Source of the DNA: Cheiracanthium punctorium
Lineage: Eukaryota; Arthropoda; Arachnida; Araneae; Cheiracanthiidae
Length of the DNA stretch: 64,000 nucleotides
Direction: 5' to 3'
NCBI GenBank assembly: GCA_038373885.1
Contig: JAWZYV010016058.1
Span: 620,001-684,000, forward strand
The translations under genes and the position numbers were made by a program. The notes under the pieces are model-generated. The model had not been told where the DNA came from, did no database searches, and saw nothing but the letters and a program-made list of their open reading frames with translations. Of the stretch, positions 37,501 through 48,280 are shown piece by piece. Within the stretch, counting starts at the first letter, position 1; each line of letters begins with the position of its first letter.

Positions 37501-38062
37501 CTAGACTCTGGCTTCATTACTTCAGATGAAAAGACAACTGTATTTTTGAGTACTATAGACAATGAGTGTATTGAGTACTATAGACGATGCTAAAGTTAAA
37601 CTACTCAGGCTTACAAATCGATAGCTGCGCTTTTACTCAACGAAGTCAAATGATATGTAGAGTAGGTGACAGATAAAACAAAGCTCAATTAAAAATATTT
37701 TAAAAGCTCAAAAATAATAACAAACAGTTTGCACGAATCGCAATATAGAATTGTTTTGAAAATTTTCATATTATCTTCTTTCTACGTGTTTAGATGAAGA
37801 AAAAATCTTCATTTAATTAAAAAAAAATTAAAAAAGGTAAAGGAACTATCACACTTTACATAGACAGACGAGGTTTATCTGCATTGAGATGTTTCGGTAA
37901 ATATAGAGAATTATTTCGCGTGATATACATCTAATTCTCATTTTCTGTAACAACAATCATTACAGAGACAAATCACGACATTGTGTGTATTAAATGTGAC
38001 TTTTATTATGGACCTTTACTTCGTATAGGACTGGTTTGCCGAGGAAAACTGAACAATGCATG
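34501..38062. other. AT-rich intergenic DNA
   Basis: No gene was found. Near 34526 and 36328 two similar same-orientation strings (TAGGGGA followed about 20 bases later by TGACCAC or TGACTAC) may be ends of one old element family, but no matching opposite end was found. A 25-bp direct repeat (GAGTACTATAGAC) is at 37548-37592. Confidence 0.4.
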
Positions 38063-38818
38063 TGTGACGAAGTTCACGTATTTTTCGTATCTTAAAATAA
38101 TGTTCCAATGATTCGCCTTTTAAATCAAAATTCCGTATTCCGTATTAATCTCTCTCTCCACTTTGTTTTTCGGCTCGATAAAATGTTCTTTCTTTTCCCG
38201 ACGGTATGTCTGGGTTTTTCGGGGTTCTCCTTCTAAATTAATTTCGCTTTAGCATATGCTGTGTAACTTCTTGGTGCTTGTCGGTCGTCCGTCTTTGCTT
38301 TCTCACAGGGTTGTAGGCTTATGTATTGGCATTCGCCAAATTCTGGCACTTCTGTTTTGGCGATAATCATTTAATCCGTTTGTTTCAAATTTTTATATTG
38401 TTTACGCTTACCGGACGGTGGTTGTCACGTGGGGCAGTGACTTATGAGTACTCATATTTTACTTGCCAACCTGTAAAGAGCTGGCAGTTTTGTAAGATTT
38501 TAGTACACTTCTATATAGCTCTCCGTCAGAGGAAGTTGTGTTCGCTTTTTTATGGAACTCCGGCATGCCGTGTGGCCGGAACGGTTAGATATGTTCTTGG
38601 TGTTATTTTCTACTAATGCAATGCACTGTACGTAATTGAAGTTGTTTCCTTTAAGCCTGTTTTGCTGATACCTCCAATAAACGTAGCTTTTTCTGAATTC
38701 GAGTCGTCTTCCAGTTCTTCTAAGTCCTCAGCGTACTTCATGGATACTTTTAATGCACTATACGTCACGTAAGCGGCCGAGGGAACGTTCTCTTAATCCA
38801 CCTCCGACAACTCCCTCA
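38063..38818 (+). repeat. Probable LTR of an unclassified retroelement
   Basis: This is a more GC-balanced block beginning TGTGACGAAG and ending CTCCCTCA (TG...CA), with AATAAA at 38676-38681. TGGTGCCGTCATAG starts at 38827, 8 nt after the end, and looks like a primer-binding site of the TGGTGCC type common in BEL/Pao and gypsy elements. Boundaries are unconfirmed because only one copy is present. The 96-codon open frame within it (38326-38616) is probably fortuitous. Confidence 0.42.
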
Positions 38819-38835
38819 TAAAAACTTGGTGCCGT

Positions 38836-39230
38836 CATAGTATGCTGCGTTTAGTTTCCCGAAAAAATCCTCAGTTTGGACCTCACGTTGGTCACTTAAG
38901 ATTGATCTCTTTCTTAAGCATTGTTGTTGTCGTCGTATCCTCTAAAGAATCCAGTAATAACTTTGTATGACATTCGATTATTGTGGTGCTTTTGAATAAT
39001 TTTTGCTATGCTGATCGCCAGCTCTGTGTACAAATCTTTTCCGAGAGGTACTCCAAACAATTTATAGTCATTGCTACAGCTGGGCAATAAAAGACTAGAT
39101 ATGGAGTTAGCTTGACGTCGAGGCAATTGCCCCACTTTTGATAAATTTTAGAACCATCGGCAGACGTTTTCGTCTGTTGCATATTCATAGACAGAGAACC
39201 AACTTCCCTCATAATAGAAATACCAATTTT
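38836..39230. other. Possible internal remnant downstream of the LTR
   Basis: Two overlapping minus-strand open frames (39135-38914 and 39212-39006) lie here in moderately GC-balanced DNA. I recognise no domain in either, and neither is in the orientation expected if the LTR at 38063-38818 is a 5' LTR. Confidence 0.3.
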
Positions 39231-39944
39231 TTAGATTTTTTTTTTTGGATGTCTGTAAAGCCAAAACAATAATTTCAATCGTCCACAGTGTAATCTAACA
39301 CTTCCAGGATAATATATGGAATGATAAGAAGGCAATGTGATTAAGAACTTCTATTAATATTTCTAGTTTCACCCTTTTGTCTTATCTTTTATTATATTAC
39401 AAATCTATAGTATAGAGAAATTCGAAATCCATTACTTTCTGACGTAAACTCAAAATTTCATCGTTTTCCAGTATCAAGAAAGATTAGAAATATGTTCAAC
39501 ATACATTATTAAGAACAGTATTCTACATCTTATTACAACTCATTAATATCCGAATTAATTACTATTGAGTCAATTTGTACACCCTTGTGCAAATTAATTG
39601 AAAAAAAGTATTTTTTTCCTTGCTTTTTAAAATCATCCATATTATTCTTCAACAATTATACTAAAGTATCCCAGCAAACACAGCCGTATCGGGTAAGGGA
39701 TGGGCCGACATCGGCAGTACCGTTTCGATGTCGGCATTGGCATGATGGTAACTGGAGCGGTGTCGGTTCCGTTTCGGCAAAATGCGTTGGCGTAGGCAAA
39801 AGAAAGGTGATTTCGGGCATGCAACGGTCCGATTGCGGCAAGTCTTTTAGGGTTAACATGCGATTTCGGCGATGCACTGCATAACCGATACCGGTCCAGA
39901 AGTGTAATTTCTAAACTGAACGGTATGGAACGAGCAATGAGCAC

Positions 39945-40327
39945 ATATATGTTGTTAAAGTAATATTTTTTAATTTATGGTTTCGATACTTACATGTTTT
40001 GAGCCCGTAGGATTGAAGTGCCACCTTCACAGACAATAAAGAAAAAAAAAATCATTATATCTGGTTAATTTACCGACTTTGCTTTTTATAATTTAGTATT
40101 GAAGAGGTTTCTAACGCCGCCCCCCCTCAACCCTCAAAGGGGGCAGTTTCTGTCTAGTTATTCATATTTCTAACTAAAATCATATGACTATAAATTTCAT
40201 TTTATACAAAGTAATAGTTGTTCTTAAGTACTTCCAATAAAAAAAATTAAGAATTAAATAAATAAAAATAAAATACCTGCAAAGCAGTACATAAAACGTT
40301 GCATTTTAGAGGTTCACAAATAGTTCC
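39945..40327. other. Interior of the 10.8-kb block, no gene seen
   Basis: AT-rich sequence with short homopolymers. No element or reading frame was recognised. Confidence 0.4.
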
Positions 40328-40475
40328 CACCATGGCCGAGAGGATAAGGCACCCAACATGGTTGAAGCGTGAAGGTCCAAAGTTCTGGTCTACCACGTAT
40401 CTGTCAATCTACAGTTTAGATTTTGGGTGATTTTCCCCAAATGAATGTGAATGTGCGTTCGATAAGGTAACCAGA
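40328..40475 (+). mobile_element. SINE family B, plus-strand copy
   Basis: The head reads CATGGCCGAGAGGATAAGGC (A-box-like) and then GAAGGTCCAAAGTTC (degenerate B-box region). The body shares ATCTACAGTTTAGATTTTG with the other copies. It has the tRNA-Ser/Leu-like start. Confidence 0.55.
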
Positions 40476-41680
40476 TTTTTGAACATATAATTGAGGATAA
40501 ATCACCGTTGTATCCCCAATTCTAGAACAGAAATTGGGGGAATTTGATAAAAATTTTATACATTCAAAACATTATCTAATATTCATAAAATGAAGGAAAT
40601 GTGATTGATTTTCATAAAATTAGGGAATAAATCATTATAACTAATGTTCAACCCCGATTTTATTCTTTATTAATTGCTTTATATTTAGGAATAAACGTTA
40701 GAGCCCTTTAAGAATTCCTCCGCTCAGGAAACTACATCCTAGTCTGACTTACACAACAGAACTTTCTGAAATTAAATTGGATAAAAATTGTAGAAAAAAG
40801 ATAGTTTCATTTGTATCGCCATAAAAAATTAAAAATATCAGCACAATTTATAGTTAAGGAACTTTTCTATATAATAGATAGTTGCTAGCAGAAATGAAGC
40901 CTCCCGATTAAATGAAATTTCATAAATCAGGATAATTAGAACCTGTGCTTTTTGTGGTGTCTGTGCTGTAGGGTCACCGAAGTCACCGATTTTAGGGGTT
41001 TGGGTTTAAATGCTGCATTGAAAGATTTATTCTCTGAAGTAACTTTAGTCACTGAAAGAGAATTTTCATTGCTGCATCTTTACAGTTATGAGTATAAACT
41101 GGTGAAACCGAATGTAGGGGGGGGGATACCACCACCAGAGAAAATACCCGCCCGGGAAAAAGCCCCTCAGAATTACAATTTTCAATGTCGGATTCAAAAG
41201 GGGGGAGGAGGGGACTGGGGTACGTACACCCTCATGACAAATCAAATTTTGACAATAAAAGATGGACTTATTTTTAAAATTATAATGCATTTATGAGATA
41301 AAGGAGTACAAAAATGTGCTTACGACCCTGATTTTCTTAAATATTGGATATAAACTTATTTTGCTTTTAATAGGACTCTTGCATTTGCAGAGAGGGGGGG
41401 GGGCAGCACCCAACCACACCTAATGATTTCAAATGATTAAAATACACTTTAAGACAGTGTTTTTACCGTTAAAAATTATTTTAGGTAATTTTGGCTATTT
41501 TGTCATTACGTAAAACAGAATTGAAACCATTCAATAATAGAAGGATGTTATAAATTTTCCTGTGAAACGACACCAAAGTTTTATTTTTACCCCAAGGGGT
41601 AAAGAAATTATATGCATGCTTACTCCCTAAATAGTAGTACTTTTTTTGCCAGTTTCGCATGGTGAAAATCTAGGTACGAC
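40476..41680. other. Intergenic DNA, no gene seen
   Basis: The plus-strand open frame at 40952-41296 crosses G-runs (about 41118 and 41200) and has no recognised domain. G-run tracts also occur at about 41394. Nothing else is supported. Confidence 0.4.
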
Positions 41681-41928
41681 CAGTAGCGGATTTATAGGAG
41701 GGGCTAGGGGGCTTCAGCCCCCCCAAAAGAGATTGCTAAAGAGTAACATTCTACTTCATTATGCACTTTGAGTATGTAAAGTGATCTTTTTTAATCACTT
41801 AGACCCTCCCAAAAGTTTTTACATTGGTTTTGACTAAAATTTTGCTTTGTTGTACATTTTGTTTGGGTGAAATAAGCATTTTTCAAAGTGTAACCTCTCC
41901 CAAAACAGACTTTCTGGATCCGCCACTG
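41681..41928. mobile_element. 248-bp hAT-type MITE with perfect 8-bp target duplication
   Basis: It starts CAGTAGCGGATTTATAGG and ends, in reverse, CAGTGGCGGATCCAGAAA, matching the CAGTGGCGGA-type ends seen in some hAT-derived MITEs. The 8-bp direct repeat GGTACGAC flanks it exactly (41673-41680, 41929-41936). It is non-coding. Confidence 0.88.
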
Positions 41929-41936
41929 GGTACGAC

Positions 41937-43013
41937 TATTACGCGAGGAAAATCTACTACATAATATTGTGCACTCTAAAACTATTTTTTCTGCTTCAAA
42001 ACGGGGGTGCGACTATTACACGAGTAAACACGGTAATAAAAGGCGCATGTGTAGTTCTTTAAAATACGCAAATTAATGTACACTAATAAATAATATGTGT
42101 TAATCAAATTTTCCTCGGTCAGTCAGATATATATTCATATTTCACTTTCAAATTTTTATTCCTTCAGATATAAAAACATCTCAGATTATCAAAAACTCGA
42201 ATTCATTAATAGCCAAATATGGGGTCACTTCAAATATTACACGCCAAATACTTAGACGTCAGCAAGGGATAAAATAAGCGGAGTGATACAATTCTCTCTC
42301 CCCTCAATAGCCACCAGTGTTATTTCTATGTCCATAGCCCTTGCCTGCCCCTGTGGGCGGGGGGGGTTGTAGGTGTAGTAATGCCTTTACTACACCCCCC
42401 CCCCCTCAAGGAGAAACAGAAAAAGTTGAAAGCATCTCCCTCTCGCCCTTGAAATGACCTGCGTAACCAGTCCTGCCTTGACCATTTGTTTTCACGGAAG
42501 CACGGACTCGGAAGGAAGCACAATTCGTTCTTTCAGCTCGTGCGAAAAGACGAAATATAATGTATATATATATTTTAAATATTAGAAATATGATTTACTC
42601 TAGCAACAATCTAGGCCATTTGCTCCTGTTCGTTGGCAAACCGATCAACAAAGTTCTCTAGGATAGGATGAGATTTTTAACAATATCTCGGTTAAAAGAA
42701 AGCAGGACAATATCTTATAGAAAAATAATAAATCTTAAGCTACTTTGTAAGGATACGTAAAAAATGTCTTCTTGAAGCCAACTTTAAAAAAAAAAATATC
42801 TGGTACCTGTACCAGGAAGACACTATGACAAAATGCGTCCCCAAAATGGTTTTGTGGTACTTTATTATCCCGGCCGTCATTCCACCTAGGGTTGGAAAAA
42901 AAACGGGTTTTCTGGTTTAAACCAGGTTTATATTTATAAATAAAATTTTTTGTAAGATGTTCAAATAAAAATTAATGTTTCTTCTGAAAATAATTAAAAC
43001 AAAGTAAATAAAC
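41937..43013. other. Intergenic DNA with C/G homopolymer tracts
   Basis: There is no gene. ACGACTATTACGCGAGGAAA (41932) is echoed by GCGACTATTACACGAGTAAA (about 42009). Runs of 7 to 9 C or G occur at about 42358-42409. At about 42890 TAGGGTTGG with GGTTTAAACC nearby looks like one end of a hAT-like element, but no partner was found. Confidence 0.4.
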
Positions 43014-43275
43014 AATTGTTGCCATAGTGTTAAACGATAAAGTAATTAAAAAACTTTGTAAAAAACACACATAAGAAGAAATAGGTAAGAGGATACGCAC
43101 GTTTCGTTCAAAAATTGTTTTGAACCTCATCAGTCCAAGCCCTTCGTCGTAAAGAACACAGGGAACTGAAACTGTCGTTCAAAACAATTTTTGAACGAAA
43201 CTTGCGTATCCTCTTACCTATTTCTTCTTATGTGTGTTTTTTACAAAGTTTTTTAATTACTTAATTGTTGCCATA
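43014..43275. repeat. 86-bp near-perfect inverted repeat (foldback structure)
   Basis: Left arm 43040-43125 and right arm 43177-43262 are reverse complements at 85 of 86 positions, with a 51-nt spacer (43126-43176). A 13-bp direct repeat, AATTGTTGCCATA, lies at 43014-43026 and 43263-43275. It abuts the right arm but is 13 nt from the left arm, so it is not a simple target duplication. It is non-coding. It could be a foldback MITE, a replication template-switch product or a hairpin-RNA locus. Confidence 0.9.
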
Positions 43276-43605
43276 CTTATGTGGACATTGAAATCATTCA
43301 AATTTAATATTTTATTTAGAGATACTATTTTTTTTTAATTTAGTATCTTCTTATATAATACGCTAATGTATGCGGTACCAAAATTGACGATATTTTTATG
43401 CTGGAAGCGGCAACAACTAGATGTAAACATTAGCGCAATAGCAATAACACACACGGAAAAATCCAAATTAACAGCTCAATGACGTCAAGTGAAGCAGGCA
43501 TATTCGTTACTGGTTACGTATGTCACGCAGTAACTAGATTACAAAATAACAATGCATACGCGAAAAAGCAAAATCTTTCGGACCTTTTTACTTCACGTTT
43601 ATCGC

Positions 43606-43608
<3 letters not shown>

Positions 43609-43636
<28 letters not shown>
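43609..43636 (+). repeat. Poly(A) tract
   Basis: A nearly uninterrupted run of about 28 A. No retroposon body could be recognised upstream. Confidence 0.8.
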
Positions 43637-43757
43637 CCCGCTTTGGAGTGGGCTGAAGCATACTTTAGCCATTTCCTGTTTCCATACACGATAAAGCAAA
43701 ATGTTTCTGTTTGGTTTGATTATGGCAATGCTACTCTAGGACGATCTGACAAGGATC

Positions 43758-43935
43758 GGGGGGTGCCTTAGTAAGAGGACTTTATAAGGTGTTCTATTTC
43801 GTATTCACGTTACATCTGCAGAAAAAAACCTACAAAAACTCCAGACTGTAGATCGACAGCCGCGCGATGGGCCCGAACCTTGGACTTTCAGCCGTCTATC
43901 ATGTTCAGTGTCTTATCTACTCGGCCAAGATTAAA
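43758..43935 (-). mobile_element. SINE family B, minus-strand copy
   Basis: The minus strand reads TTGGCCGAGTAGATAAGACA (A box), then AAGGTTCGGGCCC (B box), then a body with GGCTGTCGATCTACAGTCTGG and CGTGAATACGAAATAGAACA. This is the best-preserved copy of this tRNA-Ser/Leu-like family in the window. Confidence 0.68.
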
Positions 43936-44289
43936 TCCCAATGGGATTTTAAAACTTTGTTTAATGTTCAAAATGCACACTCTGTCGTATACACACTTTA
44001 GTCTTAGTTATCAAGATTTAAAAACTTTTTAAAAAATATTTAATTTCTTCAAAAGGGCTTTTTACTTCAACATTTTTATTTTTTCAAATCACATTTTCTG
44101 TCTATTTTTCAAAGTAATTGGAAGAAACGTAAAATTTTTCCGTGGGGGGGGATTTTTTCAGGTAGTGCTGTCCGTTAACGCACCTCCTGGCTACGAGCCC
44201 GGACGTTGGTAGCATAGGGCAAGGCGGAACTTGACCCCCTATGCCTTTTTGTATGACGTTTGTCTTCCTACTTTTTTATTCTTTCCAAC

Positions 44290-44545
44290 ATGATAATCGC
44301 CCGCTCAGTGGCCGAGCGCATAGCGCTCTGAACTGGGAGATGGAAGATACCTGGTTCAAATCCAGGTCGTTTCCATGACCTAACCATAGATATAATACAC
44401 CGATAGATATTATTTCTATGGACCTAACCGTTCGGAGTTTGCTGTGGTTTCATCCAAAACTTAGCGTAAGTATGGGTTATCCCCTCTGCAGGTCTAGATC
44501 TCAAGCGCAGATAATTGGCCGTATTCTTCCAAACAAACAAACCAA
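44290..44545 (+). mobile_element. tRNA-derived SINE (family C, possibly related to B)
   Basis: CAGTGGCCGAGCGCATAGCG (A box) and CTGGTTCAAATCCAGG (a near-perfect B box with T-stem) give a clear tRNA-like head. The body contains GTTTGCTGTGGTTTCATCC. A small 35-bp palindromic insertion (about 44388-44423, ATAGATATAA...TTATTTCTATG) is flanked by direct copies of GACCTAACC. A true tRNA gene is unlikely, because no acceptor stem closes around it. Confidence 0.6.
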
Positions 44546-44871
44546 TATGATAATTGGCGTGTATGTTGCCCCACCCAAAAGAAAATAATGGCTAAGGCAT
44601 CGGCCATTCTGAATGCTCTTAACTGCTTTTGATCAAATTAGTTAAACATTTTCAAAATTAACTTCCATTACAATTCTTCAAGCAGATTCCGCACAGCCAA
44701 AAAGTAAACTGGATGTACTGGATTTAGTGTGTAGTCTGAAAAGTGTACTGGATTTTTTGCTACCGCTGAGATTAATTACCAATAGCGTATTGGAAAATAC
44801 CCGTGCACAACAGAACCGAAGATTTGGTTAGCATAATCAGTCGAGTTAAAACATTTTTTTTTTCTAATGAC

Positions 44872-44960
44872 GCAGTTGACCATCAGTCATTCGGCGCTAC
44901 TAAGGCTCGATATACTGGTCACTTTATTATAGAGACACCTAATAGGTAGACCGTTGAGCG
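44872..44960 (-). mobile_element. SINE family A fragment, minus strand
   Basis: The minus strand reads GGTCTACCTATTAGGTGTCT, then ATAATAAAGTGACCA, then CCTTAGTAGCGCCG. This corresponds to the body at 12957-13015. Confidence 0.6.
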
Positions 44961-46487
44961 GATAAAACGACACCGGAAAACTAGGCCACGGTCTAGGACA
45001 CCCAAAATTTTAGGGGCGACAAGAGTACTCCATCAAAATTATTTTTGGTAGCATAAGTCATCAATTAAAAAATATCAAGGTATAAAAACCGGAAAGATAA
45101 ATCACATCGAATCCATTGAGCATGCTGCCCTCCCCCAAATCTGAACTAGACCCTACCCTTAACTTCATAGTTTTTCTTGAATATTAATGCGCAAGTATAT
45201 ATTTCTAGAGTCTACATCCCATCCCATCCTCACCCCCATCAACACACGCACACACTCACAAAACTTGAAACATAATAAATTTGATTTTTTTTTTTTTTTT
45301 ACTATAAATAGAGTAATACATTTTATTTTATAATAAAGATAATGTGTTTGGATTTTAAAGTATTTATGAACTGAAAAATAAAAAAGATAATAAAACTACT
45401 CTTTTTTTTAGATTAGTTTTATCCCCGGTCAGTTTTTAATGACTTAAATCACCTTTTGTAAATTGTGTCACTTTCATGTTTTATTCATTTTCACAGTAAC
45501 AAGACAAATTAAAAAATTTTTGATTAAAAAGAAACTAATCTTTTAAATCATTTTTACTTTTTCTAACAGGTACTTCGGCTTAGCTGTAAAATTGTATCTG
45601 AAAATTATTTTATTTTTAATGATGTGTATCACTTTAAATGCTTTTTAAATATCTGAAGCATTTCATTTCATTTATTTGACAGCATTTTAAGTGCTTCCAG
45701 ATAAATCACCATACTTTTTATCTGTTTTTGCAAGAACCCCCCCACGCACACAAATAAATAAATAAATAAATAAAATTTTAAAAAAACTTCTGAACTATAG
45801 TTTTGTTATAATTACTTCTCTTTGTATCAAAATACAACGAAATTTTACAGTTAAAAATGATTCATGCCTATAATACATGTTCTGTTGTAGATTAGGCATC
45901 AACATAACTTTCTTTTTCATTTTTAAACAAACAAGCACTTCATCTTGAAAATAATCAATTAAAGAAATACTTAAACTCGTTACATAACTTAATTCATTAA
46001 ATTCATTATAATTTTTCAATTATTTTATTTGTTTGCTGTGTTGAACAAGAACTAGAATTGATGATCTAGAATCGGCCCATCAGATTTAACGGGCACATTT
46101 ATCTTGTGTACATGTTTTTCTTAGATCCATAGTCAAATTCCCTATCAATGGCCTGTATTTACCTCAAATTAATATTAATTAAAATCTGTTTTTATTAGTT
46201 CCCAACCAAACGCGATAATCTAAATAAATAAAATAAACAGGGTTTTTTTTGTTGTTTGTTTGTTTGTCAGTTTGTATGTATGCTCATTCGCTATGAGCGC
46301 CAAGACTGTTTGTCGGTTCTGGACTAAATTTGGCGCTCTGGAGAATTTATTTCTAACCAACTACGGCTTATTATTACTGGTTTATTTTTATAAGTACAAG
46401 ATTATATTCTGATTCATAGCAATTTATCTTGTTAGCTTTTTTGTCTTAAATAATAATTATTAGAATAATGAATAATTTCTAAGTATA
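44961..46487. other. AT-rich intergenic DNA, no gene seen
   Basis: It contains a (TAAA)n tract near 45752 and a T-run near 45285. The minus-strand open frame at 46019-45795 has no recognisable domain. Confidence 0.45.
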
Positions 46488-47061
46488 CAGTGATGGCCAA
46501 AATTGTGGACATTTCTAGAAACTTTTTTTTTCTAAGTTCGTACGCGTATAAAAATATGTTCTGTTCCACAAAATGCAAACTCTTTTACATCATTTTAGAG
46601 ATAATTTAATAGCGATTTCAATTCAAAAAACAAAATTAAAATATCTGTAGTACAAAAGAAGTTAAACAGAGATAATTATCGAGATGTATTAGATATTGAA
46701 GATTGCAGTGAGTTATCAGCAGTTCGTAGGGTAGCCTTAATTTTTTATTACAGCTTGGCATCGATGTTTTATTGAGCTGACGAGAGATTATTCAAGCTCA
46801 GAAAAGTAACAGTGATTGACTTGGAAAGTTAGAAATTATAATTCACTTCATCACTGTATTTGTTTTTCAGATTACAGTAATTATAACTTTTACTCTAGTG
46901 CACATATTTAAATTTAGTTTTATGCATTGAAATTAGTTATAAATTCTCTTTAAAATGCTGTATGAATTTGCATTTTGTGAAACTTAACACATCCTATAAG
47001 CATACAAATTTAAAAAATCTAAAAATTTCCAAAAGTGCCCACAATTTTGGTCACGACTTTA
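46488..47061. mobile_element. Tc1/mariner-type MITE, about 570 bp
   Basis: The left end TA-CAGTGATGGCCAAAATTGTGG and the right end in reverse (TA-AAGTCGTGACCAAAATTGTGG) are inverted repeats of about 25-45 bp, beside TA dinucleotides. The interior is AT-rich and non-coding. The exact right boundary is uncertain by a few bases because TATATA follows. Confidence 0.7.
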
Positions 47062-47834
47062 TATATAAATATTTTTGGTTTTGAAAATATTCATTTTAAA
47101 CATTAGTGCTGTTATTTTGATATTGTTTTTTTTTAAGATGCTTTTAAAAAAACTTAAATTATGCTATTAATGAGGCATTAAAAAAAAACCTCTAAATTAA
47201 ATGCTAGTGTAATTGTAATGTTTTTAAACAAATTTTCATTTCTAAATGCTTAAAAAAAATCTCTTTAAAGGAAACTGGTGTAGAATAATTTAAAATTCAT
47301 TTCTTAAAATGTAAATATTGGCTATATATAACTGTGATTAAATTAATGGTTTATTAGTTTTATTAGAATAGTTTTAATAATTATATATTTTTTTACTATT
47401 ATTGATATTGCAAAGCTTATTGGCCCTCAGTAACTTTTAATAAATATATCTGTAGGCATTTTCTATGAGAAAAGCTCAAACTTTCTACATCACCTCACTA
47501 ATATATGAGGGTATATTTTACTTATCGGGGATTTTTGTAAGAGTGCTGTATAAAAAATAAAAGTTTGTATTTATCTCCATTAAATCTCATGAAAATTTTA
47601 TTCGATACCATAAACTGACATTGTAATTTATTCTAAATGTCTATGATCAATATTTAAAGAAGAAAACCGTAGGTCAGGGTTTTTGGACATGCTCAGACAG
47701 TAATAGGGATTGGAAGTGATTATGATTTTTATTTAATATTAAACATATTAAACTTTTTACTTTCACTGTAAATTTTCATGAAAATTATTTAGATTTTGTT
47801 GTTAAGACAGATCTACACGAGAGCTGTCTGCTTA
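47062..47834. other. AT-rich intergenic DNA, nothing recognised
   Basis: No open frame or element end was found. Confidence 0.5.
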
Positions 47835-47945
47835 ATTAAGGCATGCCTTTGGCGGAGGACTTTGTAAGGGGTTTTAACCCAAATTCACGTTACATCTGGA
47901 GAAAACAGCCGCGCGGTAGGCCGCAACCCTAGAAATTCACACTTT
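47835..47945 (-). mobile_element. SINE family B fragment, minus strand
   Basis: It shares GGACTTTGTAAGGGGTTTTA, then TTCACGTTACATCTGGAGAA, then CAGCCGCGCGGTAGGCC with 43772-43875. The tRNA-like head is lost or degraded. Confidence 0.55.
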
Positions 47946-48193
47946 AGTCGTTATCAACTGTCATGAAATTTGAAAAAGTTATTTATACTATAATGTAAAA
48001 GTTACTTGATTAATTTTTTTACAGTTTTATAAGATAAATTTATATCTTATAAAGCTCCCTCTCCCTTATAACTTATTAAACTTTTAAGATTTAAAAAAAA
48101 TATGCTGAAATACGCAAGAATGACGATATATAAATAATTAGAAGGATAACTTATCAAATATTGAACCTCAAATATGAATACAGTAAAGCAACA

Positions 48194-48195
<2 letters not shown>

Positions 48196-48278
<83 letters not shown>
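48196..48278. repeat. (CT)n-(TA)n compound microsatellite
   Basis: About 38 bp of CT repeats run directly into about 45 bp of TA repeats. Confidence 0.95.

Positions 48279-48280
<2 letters not shown>

Noticed and set aside
39642..39944. Overlapping open frames of 73-100 codons on both strands
   Set aside because: They lie in the GC-rich end of the 10.8-kb block. The frames are open because the region is GC-rich, and the matching right end also gives chance frames.
42890..42950. hAT-like end TAGGGTTGG with GGTTTAAACC
   Set aside because: No opposite terminus or target duplication could be found, so it is not listed as an element.
44300..44372. Possible tRNA-Ser/Leu gene
   Set aside because: The A and B boxes are good, but there is no closing acceptor stem and the sequence continues into a SINE-like body.
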